Source: Leucobacter tenebrionis (GTDB lineage: Bacteria; Actinomycetota; Actinomycetes; Actinomycetales; Microbacteriaceae). From it: a stretch of 64,000 nt of DNA. Within the stretch, counting starts at the first letter, position 1. The number at the start of each line of letters is the position of its first letter. The position numbers and the translations under genes were made by a program. This document shows positions 14,645 to 23,661 of the stretch, one piece after another. The notes under the pieces are model-generated. The model did no database searches. It had not been told where the DNA came from and saw only the letters and a program-made list of their open reading frames with translations. The stretch lies in contig NZ_CP082322.1 in assembly GCF_019884725.1 (NCBI RefSeq), forward strand, positions 2,232,001 to 2,296,000, read 5' to 3'.

Positions 14645-16306
14645 ATGAACGAAGAAGAAGCAGCCACCGCCGAGCACCACCGTCCGCCCGAGCCGATCAA
14701 GCTCGGTACCGAGCGCAGCGAGCCCGAGTTCCTCACCAGCACGATCAGCATCGTGGAAGCCGAGCGACTGAAGACCCGCCCGGGCACGGTGTTCTGGATC
14801 TCGATCGTGCTGATCCTCGCCTTCACCGCCTGGGCGATGATCTCGCCCGAAACCCTCGGCGGTTCCATGACCTCGGCGATGAACTGGGCCGCCGGCAGTA
14901 TCGGCTGGAGCTACCTCGTGGTCACGCTTGGTTGCATCCTCTTGCTGGTCTACCTGGCGGTGAGCCGCTTCGGCGGCATCCGGCTGGGAACCAACGAAGA
15001 TCGTCCCGAGTTCAGCACCTGGGCCTGGCTTGCCATGATCCTGTCCGCGGTCATGGGCATCGGTCTCATCAGCTACGGCGTGGCCGAGCCCATCTCGCAC
15101 TTCGTCACCCCGCCGCACGGTCTCGCCGAGCCCGAGACGATGGACGCAGCAGTCACGGCGATGCAGTTCAGTTACTTCGACTGGGGTCCGAACGCGTGGG
15201 CGGTTTTCGGCGTGTTCGGCCTCGCGATCGCTTACTCCACCCACCGCCGCCACAACACCGGGCTCATCTCGCCCATGTTGCGTCCGATCTTCGGCAGGGC
15301 CGTGGACGGCTGGTTCGGCAAGATGATCGACATCTTCGCGATCATCGCGACGCTGTTCGGCACCACCACCTCGCTCGGCCTCGGCGCCTCGCAGATCAGC
15401 GAGGGGATGTCGCAGGTGTTCGGGATCCCGAGCACTCTCGTGACCCAGATCCTCATCATCGCCGTCATCACCGCGATGTTCACGCTCTCCGCGCTCTCGG
15501 GCGTGCACCGGGGCATCAAGTGGCTGAGCCAGATCACCACGGTGTTCTCCATCGGCCTCGGGGTCTTCGTTCTCGTCGTCGGGCCGACGGACTTCATCTC
15601 CAACCTGTTCTTCCGCTCGGTCGGGCAGTTCTTCGGCCAGTTCTTCCAGGTCGCGCTCATCACGCCCAGTACGCCGGACGACGTCGCCTGGATGCAGTGG
15701 TGGACCTACTTCATGATGGCGTGGTGGCTGAGCTGGGGCGCGTTCGTGGGCGTTTTCCTCGCGAAGATCTCGAAGGGCCGCACCATCCGGCAGTTCGTGA
15801 TCGGCGTCATGGGAGTGCCGAGCCTCGTCTTCTTCGTCTGGTTCACGATCATGGGCGGATCGGCGATCAAGTTCGACATGGACGGCGCCGACATCGGAGC
15901 GAAGGCGGCCGAGGACGTTAACTCCGCGTTCTTCGCGCTGCTGGGCGAGCTTCCGCTCACGACTATCACTTCGGTGGTGGCGATCATCCTCGTGGTGCTC
16001 TACTTCGTGTCGGGCGCCGACGCCAACACCTTCGTGCTGAGCATGCTGTCGTCGCGCGGCACTTTCGAACCGACCAAGCCGGTGCTCACCGTCTGGGGGG
16101 TGCTCACTGGCGTCTCTGCGATCGCACTGCTGATCGTCGGCGGACTTTCAGCGCTCCAACAGGCGGCGATGCTCTCGGCGCTGCCCTTCACGGTGATCGT
16201 CGCCCTGCTCGGCATCTCGCTGGTGAAAGAACTGCAGCGGGACCAGCGCTTCGTCGGCACCCACTACGTCACCCGCGACGAACTCGACCAAGTGCTTGGC
16301 AAGTAG
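14645..16306 (+). CDS. BCCT family (betaine/carnitine/choline) transporter
   Basis: The roughly 553-aa membrane protein has about 12 hydrophobic segments and BCCT hallmarks: GTNEDRPEFSTWAWLAMILSA, GIGLISYGVAEPISHF, the YFDWGPNAWAVFG stretch, the GLGASQISEGM segment, a WTYFMMAWWLSWGAFVGVFLAKISKGRTIR signature region near 360-390, and VSGADANTFVLSMLSS. BCCT carriers import quaternary-ammonium compounds by Na+ or H+ symport. The ATG at 14645 is taken; a GTG at 14633 in the same frame is possible. It follows the SnoaL-flavin reductase gene by about 48 nt and shares its promoter. This is the main clue that the island degrades a betaine-like compound. Confidence 0.9.
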   Translation: MNEEEAATAEHHRPPEPIKLGTERSEPEFLTSTISIVEAERLKTRPGTVFWISIVLILAFTAWAMISPETLGGSMTSAMNWAAGSIGWSYLVVTLGCILLLVYLAVSRFGGIRLGTNEDRPEFSTWAWLAMILSAVMGIGLISYGVAEPISHFVTPPHGLAEPETMDAAVTAMQFSYFDWGPNAWAVFGVFGLAIAYSTHRRHNTGLISPMLRPIFGRAVDGWFGKMIDIFAIIATLFGTTTSLGLGASQISEGMSQVFGIPSTLVTQILIIAVITAMFTLSALSGVHRGIKWLSQITTVFSIGLGVFVLVVGPTDFISNLFFRSVGQFFGQFFQVALITPSTPDDVAWMQWWTYFMMAWWLSWGAFVGVFLAKISKGRTIRQFVIGVMGVPSLVFFVWFTIMGGSAIKFDMDGADIGAKAAEDVNSAFFALLGELPLTTITSVVAIILVVLYFVSGADANTFVLSMLSSRGTFEPTKPVLTVWGVLTGVSAIALLIVGGLSALQQAAMLSALPFTVIVALLGISLVKELQRDQRFVGTHYVTRDELDQVLGK

Positions 16307-16335
16307 TTTCCTCTATTCTCTTCGCTCTGCGAACT

Positions 16336-16400
16336 CGACGCTTGCAGCGAGACTGACTGTTTCAGAGGCGCTAAAACGGTCAGTCTCGCTGCAAGCGTCG
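16336..16400. repeat. 27-bp inverted repeat downstream of the BCCT gene
   Basis: Arms 16336-16362 and 16374-16400 pair over 27 bp with one G-U wobble, around an 11-nt loop. It starts 30 nt after the BCCT stop and may terminate that operon. It is much longer than a usual intrinsic terminator and has no U tract, so a dispersed palindromic repeat is an alternative. Confidence 0.75.
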
Positions 16401-16539
16401 TTCTCGGTGGGAGAGCCGGGGAGAAGCCTGTCAAACCTCGTCCTAGCGGCGGGGCCGAGGCGTAGGCTGGAGTTGGGACGCCGATCCGACGCCCTGATCA
16501 GCCGAGGCCGCACAGCCCGCGGCCGGAACAGGAGACAGC

Positions 16540-17577
16540 ATGCGCGCAGTGACCTACGTGAAGAACGACACGGTCGAGATCTGGGATAAGCCGGTACCCG
16601 AGATCGCCCCCGACGAGGTGCTGCTCAAGGTCGGCGGCGCGGGGCTCTGCCACTCCGACATCGCCATCATCAACTTCGGCGACGACAACCCCCTGATCGG
16701 CAGCACCCTCGGCCACGAGGTCGCCGGCACCGTCGAGAAGCTGGGCTCGGACGTCGCCGGGTGGAAGGAGGGCGATGCCGCACTCGTCGCGCTCGTACTG
16801 TCGTGCGGTCAGTGCCGCGAGTGCCTGGCCGGCCGTGACAACCAGTGCGAGGTCGTGTCGCCCCGCGACTCGCTCGCACCGCTCTCTCCCGGCATCGGCA
16901 GCCCCGGCGGCATGGCCGACTACATCGCGGTCAAGGCCCACCACCTCGATCCCATCGGCGACCTCGATCCCGTAGCCGCGGCCCCGCTCGCCGACGCGGC
17001 GCTCACCCCGATGCACGCCATCAACACGGTGCGCAACCGCCTCGACGGCGACGCCACGGTCGTGACCATCGGCCTCGGCGGCCTCGGGCACATGGCGCTC
17101 CAGATCCTCGCCGCCACCACCGGAGCCCGCATCATCGCCCTCGACACCGACGAGCAGAAGCTGGCCTTCGCCCGCGAGCACGGGGCGGATCTCGCGATCA
17201 AGAGCGACGGCGACGCTGCGGCGCGCATCCTCGAGGAAACCCGGGGCGTCGGCGCCGACGTGGTGTTCGACTTCGTCGGGGTGCAGCCGACGGTCGATCT
17301 CGCGCTCGCAGTCGTGCGGAACGGCGGAGCGATCCGCTTCGTCGGTCTCGGCGGCGGATCGTTCGAGTACATCGCGAACAGCGGCACCCTGCCGTGGGGC
17401 GTCAACATCGAGCGCGCCTACGGCGGCACCCGCTCGGACATGCGCCAGGCCGTCGCGCTCGCCCGCGCGGGCAAGATCGGCGTCGAGGTCGTGCGCTACT
17501 CGCTCGACGACGCCGTGCAGGCGTTCGACGATCTGCACCACGGCAAGATCCAGGGGCGCGCCGTGCTCGTTCCGTAG
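16540..17577 (+). CDS. Zinc-dependent NAD(P) alcohol dehydrogenase (MDR family)
   Basis: The 345-aa enzyme has the catalytic-zinc segment GAGLCHSDIAI near 32-42, GHEVAGTVEKLG near 60, and the structural-zinc cysteines CGQCRECLAGRDNQC near 90-104. The Rossmann loop is GLGGLGHMALQI, with an acidic LDTDEQK favouring NAD. AGGAGA lies 6 nt before the ATG. It stands alone between two non-coding repeat regions and converges on trpS. Secondary alcohols or aldehydes are typical substrates, but none can be assigned. Confidence 0.88.
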   Translation: MRAVTYVKNDTVEIWDKPVPEIAPDEVLLKVGGAGLCHSDIAIINFGDDNPLIGSTLGHEVAGTVEKLGSDVAGWKEGDAALVALVLSCGQCRECLAGRDNQCEVVSPRDSLAPLSPGIGSPGGMADYIAVKAHHLDPIGDLDPVAAAPLADAALTPMHAINTVRNRLDGDATVVTIGLGGLGHMALQILAATTGARIIALDTDEQKLAFAREHGADLAIKSDGDAAARILEETRGVGADVVFDFVGVQPTVDLALAVVRNGGAIRFVGLGGGSFEYIANSGTLPWGVNIERAYGGTRSDMRQAVALARAGKIGVEVVRYSLDDAVQAFDDLHHGKIQGRAVLVP

Positions 17578-17604
17578 CCGGTCGGTCTCCTCGGAAGTAC
17601 CCCG

Positions 17605-17662
17605 CCGAGATACGGATCTCGCAGCTCGGTTCGCGAGTTTCCGGGCGAGATCCGTATCTCGG
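17605..17662. repeat. 17-bp perfect inverted repeat after the alcohol dehydrogenase
   Basis: Arms 17605-17621 and 17646-17662 are perfect complements. The 24-nt spacer contains a further small CTCG/CGAG hairpin. It lies 28 nt past the alcohol dehydrogenase stop, between convergent genes, and could be a terminator or an extragenic palindrome. Confidence 0.7.
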
Positions 17663-17780
17663 CAGGGGTCTGGCGCAGGGAGGGACTGGAGCGCTTGCGA
17701 TCCGGACCCTGCGCCAGCGGATCAGGCGATCCCGTACTTCGGATCTCGCCCGTCATTCGGACGAAAAGCTGCGAATCGCT

Positions 17781-17870
17781 CCGAACGACGGGTGAGGCCC
17801 GAACGACGGGCCAGGCCCGAACGACGGGCCAGACCCGAATGACGGGCCAGACCCGAATGACGGGCCCCGG
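17781..17870. repeat. Five 18-bp tandem repeats between convergent genes
   Basis: Five consecutive 18-bp units with consensus CCGAAYGACGGGCCAGRC fill 17781-17870, just beyond the trpS stop. Each copy holds a short CCCG/CGGG palindrome. An inverted partial copy lies at 17742-17758. There are no spacers, so it is not CRISPR. The 3' ends of both transcripts would run into it. Confidence 0.8.
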
Positions 17871-17876
17871 TCGGCC

Positions 17877-18911
<1,035 letters not shown>

Positions 18912-18954
18912 TTACAAACGAGAACGGAGTCGGTGACTGCCGGGAGATCAGGGG

Positions 18955-19146
18955 AGCGGTGGCGAATGCGTCTCGCGCCGCTCATCCATCCGCAGCGGGG
19001 AGGATCCGTCTTCCGTCGCTTGGCGGGCCTGGCGGGAGCGGCCAGTGCGGAGCACCGGCCGCGGATGGATGAGCGGAGGAAGACGGATCCTCCCCGCTGC
19101 TCCCGCCAGACCCGCCCAAGCGGCGCGAGACGCATTCGCCCCGCTC
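18955..19146. repeat. Nested, rearranged inverted repeats upstream of trpS
   Basis: Four complementary pairs were traced. Outer arms are 18955-18981 with 19121-19146 (one 1-nt indel). Then 18978-18993 pairs with 19061-19076 (16 bp, perfect), 18992-19014 with 19078-19100 (23 bp, perfect), and 19017-19038 with 19100-19122 (near-perfect). The three inner pairs do not follow simple hairpin order, because their right arms run in the same order as the left ones. No reading frame here is convincing. Confidence 0.75.
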
Positions 19147-19150
19147 GTGA

Positions 19151-20020
19151 CTAGATGCGGTAGTCGGCGATGACGGGCGCGTGATCCGACCATCGGGTGT
19201 CGTACGACGGGTAGCGGTCGACCCGGTAGTCGGCGACGCGCTCGCCGAGGGCGGGGGTGACGACGTGGTAGTCGATCCGCCAGCCCGTGTCGTTGTCGAA
19301 AGCCTGGCCGCGGTTGGACCACCAGCTGTAGGGGCCGTCGACCTCGCCGGCCCAGCGGCGCCCGACGTCGATCCAGCCGAAGCCGGGGCCCTCGGTGCCG
19401 TCGACGCCGACGACGGTCTCACCGCGCGGCCCGAAGAAACGGTCGAAGTAGGCGCGCTCGCGGGGCAGGAAGCCGGATCGCTTCACGTTGCCCTTCCAGT
19501 TCTTGATGTCGAGCTCGCGGTGCCCCACGTTGAAGTCGCCCACGATGGCGACGTGCTCGCGCTCGTCGGCGAGCTCGTTCATGCGCACCCCCATCGCGTC
19601 GAGGAACGCCCACTTGGCCTCCTGGCGAGGCGTGTCGACCTCGCCGGAGTGGGTGTAGTTGCTGATGACGGTGAGCTCGGAGTCGCCGAACTTGAAGTCG
19701 GCCTCGAGCCAGCGGCCCGATGACTGCACGCTCTCCTGCGCGTCGAGGGCGCCGAGGCCGACGCGGTGCGTCAGCGCGGGGGTGCGGCTCAGGATGGCGA
19801 CGCCCGCGCGCCCCTTGATCTGGCAGGGATCGTGGAGCACGTGCCAGCCCCCGTCGTCGGCTGCGGCGATCAGCTTGGCGATGTCGGCGTCGGCGGCGCG
19901 CACCTCCTGCAGTGCGACGATGTCGGCTCCGCTCGCTTCGAGCCAGTCGCCCATGCCCTTGCGGAAGGCGGCACGGATGCCGTTCACGTTGACGGATGCG
20001 ACGCGCAGAAACTCTGACAT
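19151..20020 (-). CDS. Exodeoxyribonuclease III family protein (first of two)
   Basis: The 289-aa protein is an exonuclease III/AP endonuclease-fold enzyme of base-excision repair. It shows VASVNVNGIRAAFRKG at the start, the metal-binding Glu in IVALQEVRAADADI, IVGDFNVGHRELDIKNWK, GFGWIDVGRRW, and the terminal RWSDHAPVIADYRI with the catalytic Asp-His. The frame is open further upstream over the neighbouring paralog, but the ATG at 20020 gives the normal length. It ends only 58 nt downstream of its paralog's stop. Confidence 0.92.
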   Translation of the reverse strand: MSEFLRVASVNVNGIRAAFRKGMGDWLEASGADIVALQEVRAADADIAKLIAAADDGGWHVLHDPCQIKGRAGVAILSRTPALTHRVGLGALDAQESVQSSGRWLEADFKFGDSELTVISNYTHSGEVDTPRQEAKWAFLDAMGVRMNELADEREHVAIVGDFNVGHRELDIKNWKGNVKRSGFLPRERAYFDRFFGPRGETVVGVDGTEGPGFGWIDVGRRWAGEVDGPYSWWSNRGQAFDNDTGWRIDYHVVTPALGERVADYRVDRYPSYDTRWSDHAPVIADYRI

Positions 20021-20078
20021 GCCTGCCAGTCTAACTTTCTCTGCCGCGCTCCGCTGCTGCGCCGCCGTTGCTGCTGGG

Positions 20079-20957
20079 CTAGAACACCATGGGGCGGTCG
20101 TACTCGTCTTCGAAGGTGCCGCCGAGCAGATCCACGTCGATGTCGCAGACGACGGGCACGTGGTCGCTCGGGGCGTCGCCCTTGCGCTCGTCGCGCTCGA
20201 TCGAGGCGCCGGTGACGGCGTCGGCGAATGCGCGGGAGCCCATGATGAAGTCGATGCGCATGCCCTGGTTCTTGGGGAAGCGGCCTGCCTTGTAATCCCA
20301 GAAGGTGAAGCCCTCGGGCACGATCGGGCGCACGACGTCGTCGAGGTAGGGGGCGAAGGCCGCGAAGGCCGCGCGCTCCTCGGGGGAGACGTGGGTCGAT
20401 TCGCCGACGGTGAACGAGGGATCGCCCATGTCGCTGTCGAGCGGGGCGATGTTCCAGTCGCCCATGAGCGCGAGGGGCAGATCGGGATCCTCGTCGAGCC
20501 ATGCCTCCGTCGCGCTTCGCAGCGCCTCGAGCCAGCTGAGCTTGTAGTCGAGGTGCGGATCGCCGAGTGCGCGCCCGTTGGGCACGTAGAGGCTCCACAG
20601 GCGCAGGTCGCCGACGGTGACTCCGAGGGCACGAGCCTCGAGCGGCAGACCGTTGGGGCCGACGCCCTGAGTCTCCTCCTGTCCCTTCACGGGTTTGCCG
20701 AAGCCGGGCATTCCCTCGAAGGATCGCGCGACGTCGGTCATCTCGTGACGGCTCGCGAAGGCGACGCCGTTCCACTGGTTGAGCCCGTGGATCTCGAGCT
20801 GATAACCGGCCTGCTCGAACGCCTCGACCGGGAACTGATCGGGGCGGCACTTGATCTCCTGCATGGCGAGAACGTCGATATCCTCGCGCACGAGCCAGTC
20901 GACCACCCGGCCGAATCGGGTGCGGATCGAGTTGACGTTCCAGGTGGCGATGCGCAT
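20079..20957 (-). CDS. xthA: Exodeoxyribonuclease III (second paralog, XthA-like)
   Basis: The 292-aa product begins MRIATWNVNSIRTRFGR and carries LAMQEIKCRPDQFP with the metal Glu, NQWNGVAFASR, SLYVPNGRALGDPH, LMGDWNIAPLDSDMGDP, and the terminal APSDHVPVVCDID. This motif set matches canonical XthA more closely than the downstream copy does. AGGAG lies 9 nt before the ATG. The two copies differ along their whole length, so this is an old duplication or independent acquisition, not a recent tandem copy. Confidence 0.93.
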   Translation of the reverse strand: MRIATWNVNSIRTRFGRVVDWLVREDIDVLAMQEIKCRPDQFPVEAFEQAGYQLEIHGLNQWNGVAFASRHEMTDVARSFEGMPGFGKPVKGQEETQGVGPNGLPLEARALGVTVGDLRLWSLYVPNGRALGDPHLDYKLSWLEALRSATEAWLDEDPDLPLALMGDWNIAPLDSDMGDPSFTVGESTHVSPEERAAFAAFAPYLDDVVRPIVPEGFTFWDYKAGRFPKNQGMRIDFIMGSRAFADAVTGASIERDERKGDAPSDHVPVVCDIDVDLLGGTFEDEYDRPMVF

Positions 20958-21131
20958 ATCGGCGGGCTCCTACGGCGTTGAGATCATGCGATGGTCGGGG
21001 AGTGAACCCCTGCAGGTACCAGCCTACGGAGTTCGAGCGTTCGGGGCACAGCCGGGCCGCCTGCGCCCTCGGGAGGTCTGTTCGATGCGGGATGCTCCGT
21101 GTCTGCCTGTGGAGGCCTCTAAGGTTGACGG

Positions 21132-21773
21132 GTGCAGAGAACTCAGGGCCGGGAGACGTGGCGTTCCGTCGTGATCGGGATCGCCGTGATAGCCGGGGCG
21201 GTGGTGCTGGGCGGATTGACCAGCCTGGGGCAGGCCTACCTCCCGGAGTGGCTCTCCTCGTTCAGCAACTCGGCGGGCGGTTGGACCGTGCTCGCCTTCC
21301 TGCTCGTCTGGCTCAGCAGGGTGCGCCCTCTGCTCGGCGCGGTGCTCGGTACCGCCGCCTTCCTGGGTCTCAACGAGGGGTACGGCCTGGTCTCCGCGTG
21401 GAGGGGATTCTTCTACGCCGCGCCGTTCACCTCGATGTGGACCGTGGTCGGGCTCGTCGCGGGGCCGCTGCTCGGTGTCTCCGCCTCGGTCGCGCGGCAC
21501 GGGAGGCCGCTGTGGCGGCTCCTGGCGGTCACGCCGCTGTGCGCGGTGCTGCTCGGGGAGGGGATCTGGGCGCTCGTCTCCCTCACCGATACGACCAGCC
21601 CGGTCTATTGGGTGGCCGAGATCGTACTGAGTGTTCTGATCATCGTGTTCGCGCTCTGGCGCGGCCGGCTGCCGCTGCGTCGGAACCTCGTCGTCCTTGT
21701 CGTGTGGTTGGCGGGCTCCGGGGTCTACGTGGCGGGCTGGAGTCTGCTCGACGCCCTGATCGGCGCGGAGTGA
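21132..21773 (+). CDS. Multi-pass membrane protein (DUF6518-like)
   Basis: The 213-aa protein has about six hydrophobic segments: near 12-30, 50-62, 66-75, 95-115, 128-150 and 160-205. Short polar loops include ARHGRPLW and RGRLPLRRN. The features LNEGYGLVSAWRG and PFTSMWTVVGLVAGPLLG resemble an uncharacterised actinobacterial membrane family (DUF6518), but that match is from memory. It starts with GTG, diverges from the xthA copy, and precedes the LCP gene by 165 nt. Function is unknown. Confidence 0.7.
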   Translation: MQRTQGRETWRSVVIGIAVIAGAVVLGGLTSLGQAYLPEWLSSFSNSAGGWTVLAFLLVWLSRVRPLLGAVLGTAAFLGLNEGYGLVSAWRGFFYAAPFTSMWTVVGLVAGPLLGVSASVARHGRPLWRLLAVTPLCAVLLGEGIWALVSLTDTTSPVYWVAEIVLSVLIIVFALWRGRLPLRRNLVVLVVWLAGSGVYVAGWSLLDALIGAE

Positions 21774-21938
21774 CGATGCGGGGCCGGGCGTCGGCCGCGG
21801 GGGCCGCGCCGATGCCGGAAGTCTGGGAGGATCCCAGCCGTATTCCAAGGGCGTCCCCAGTCGTTTCGGGTACTTTTGAAGGCTCACGACTACCGAGCGC
21901 GCCCGAAAGCTATGCGCTCGACGAAGACGGGAATGTGC

Positions 21939-23315
21939 ATGGCCAAGAATCACGCTGCAGACGTCGAGCGCTCGACTTTCGTGCGCCACGGGAAGCTGCG
22001 CCGCTCCAACGGATGGGCGAACGCTCTGCGCATCTTCCTCACGGCCGCGCTCGTGGTCGGGCTCAGCGGCGTCGCCACCGTGGCCTACGCCGTGTGGGGG
22101 CTGGTGCAAGACGTGCGCACCGTCGACCTGGGCAATGAGGGCGACATGGTGGGCGTCGGCAATCAGTCGATCGACGGCGCGCTGACGGTGCTGCTCGTCG
22201 GGTCGGATACCCGTGAGGGTCAGGCCTACCAGGACGGCGAGGAGGGCGAGCTCAATGACGTCAACCTCATGCTGCACGTCTCGGCCGACCACAAGAACGC
22301 CACGGTCGTCAGCTTCCCGCGCGACATGATGCTGCCGTTCCCCAGCTGCCCCGGCCCGAACGGCGAAGAGGGCTACTACCCGGCGATGAGCGAGCAGCAG
22401 CTCAACAGCGCGATGATGTACGGCGGGCTGCCCTGCGTGGCGCGCACCATCTCCGAGCTCACCGGCATGGACATCCCGAATGCCAGCCTCATCACCTTCG
22501 ACGGCGTGATCGGCGTCTCGAACGCGATCGGCGGCGTCGACGTGTGCCTGGCGCAGCCGATCGTCGATCCGAACACCGACCTTGACCTCCCCGCCGGCGA
22601 GGTGACGCTGCAGGGCTGGGATGCGCTGCAGTTCCTGCGCACCCGCCACGGTGTCGGCGACGGCGGCGACACGAGCCGTATCAGCAACCAGCAGGTGTTC
22701 ATGTCGGCCCTGGTGCGCAAGCTGCGCAGCGCCGAGACCCTGTCCGACCCTGTCAAGGTCTACGGCCTGGCGAAGGCCGGCGTCGACAACATGACCCTGT
22801 CGAGCAGCATGGCGAGTGTGCAGTTCATGCAGCAGGTCGCGGGCACGGTGAAGGACATCGACCTCGACCGCATCAACTTCGTCCAGTACCCCACTCTCCC
22901 GCACCCGTACGAAGAGGGCCGGCTCACGCCCGATCGCGAGAGCGGCGATGCGCTGTTCGAGATCATCAAGAGCGGCCAGCCGTTCGAGGTCGGGAGCACG
23001 GGGGCCGGCGCGGTTTCCCCCGACGATCCCGCGGCGACCGACCCCGAGAATCCCGCTGAGACTCCGACCGAGACCGACCCTGCGACGGGGCTTCCGATCG
23101 ACCCGGCGACCGGCCTGCCGATCGATCCCACCACCGGTTGGCCGATCGACCCCGAGACGGGATGGCCCATCGATCCCGCGACCGGCTTGGCGACCGATCC
23201 CGCCACGATCACTCCCGCTCCTCCCGCCGACGACGGCACGGTCAAGCTCCCCGACAACATCACGGGGCAGTCGGCCAGCAAGGAAACCTGCTCGAGTGGC
23301 CGCACGGCCCTATAG
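21939..23315 (+). CDS. LCP (LytR-CpsA-Psr) family cell-wall glycopolymer ligase
   Basis: LCP proteins attach glycopolymers to peptidoglycan on the outer face of the membrane. The 458-aa product has one N-terminal membrane anchor (about 28-55), then the LCP domain with LLVGSDTREG near 87, DVNLMLHVSADHKNATVVSFPRDMML, SAMMYGGLPCVARTISELTGM, and LRTRHGVGDGGDTSRISNQQVFM. The C-terminus is a Pro/Asp/Thr-rich tail with about five 8-residue repeats of the type GLPIDPAT, presumably wall-spanning. The frame extends upstream to 21876, but the ATG at 21939 is preceded by GGGA at good spacing. Asp and Arg residues that contact the pyrophosphate lipid are present. Confidence 0.88.
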   Translation: MAKNHAADVERSTFVRHGKLRRSNGWANALRIFLTAALVVGLSGVATVAYAVWGLVQDVRTVDLGNEGDMVGVGNQSIDGALTVLLVGSDTREGQAYQDGEEGELNDVNLMLHVSADHKNATVVSFPRDMMLPFPSCPGPNGEEGYYPAMSEQQLNSAMMYGGLPCVARTISELTGMDIPNASLITFDGVIGVSNAIGGVDVCLAQPIVDPNTDLDLPAGEVTLQGWDALQFLRTRHGVGDGGDTSRISNQQVFMSALVRKLRSAETLSDPVKVYGLAKAGVDNMTLSSSMASVQFMQQVAGTVKDIDLDRINFVQYPTLPHPYEEGRLTPDRESGDALFEIIKSGQPFEVGSTGAGAVSPDDPAATDPENPAETPTETDPATGLPIDPATGLPIDPTTGWPIDPETGWPIDPATGLATDPATITPAPPADDGTVKLPDNITGQSASKETCSSGRTAL

Positions 23316-23324
23316 CGGTCTCGG

Positions 23325-23381
23325 AATCGAGGCGGGTTTCCGCGACACGCGCGATGACTCGGAGACCCCGCCTCGATTTTT
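23325..23381 (+). terminator. Rho-independent terminator of the LCP gene
   Basis: A 12- to 13-bp stem pairs ATCGAGGCGGG with its complement (one bulge) around a loop of about 30 nt. It ends in ATTTTT at 23377-23381, right after the LCP stop and ahead of the tRNA pair. Confidence 0.75.
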
Positions 23382-23435
23382 CATTTGCTCGAAAGTAGTG
23401 ATATTCTCTAACGGTTGTCATCGCGAGATGGCTTC

Positions 23436-23507
<72 letters not shown>

Positions 23508-23541
23508 CTGACCCTCTGGCCCGCCTCGTGCGGGCCAGTTT

Positions 23542-23615
23542 GGCTGAGTAGCTCAGCTGGTTAGAGCGCACGACTCATAATCGTGAGGTCGCGGGATCGA
23601 GCCCCGCCTCAGCTA
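23542..23615 (+). tRNA. tRNA-Met (CAT)
   Basis: The cloverleaf has acceptor GGCTGAG paired with CTCAGCT (first pair G-U), D-stem GCTC/GAGC, anticodon stem ACGA/TCGT with loop CTCATAA giving CAT, and T arm GCGGG-ATCGAGC-CCCGC. The G-U first pair and overall sequence favour the elongator Met tRNA. It follows tRNA-Thr by 34 nt and is probably co-transcribed. Confidence 0.92.
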
Positions 23616-23629
23616 CAGAGGGTCGCTGG

Positions 23630-23661
23630 GAATCCCCCGTCGCGGAAGCGGCGGGGGATTC
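23630..23661 (+). terminator. Hairpin terminator after the tRNA pair
   Basis: GAATCCCCCG pairs perfectly with CGGGGGATTC around a 12-nt loop, 14 nt after tRNA-Met. The following TTGG is not a real U tract, so termination is inferred from position. Confidence 0.6.

Noticed and set aside
17781-17870. Possible CRISPR array
   Set aside because: Units are 18 bp and directly adjacent with no spacers, and no cas genes are nearby.
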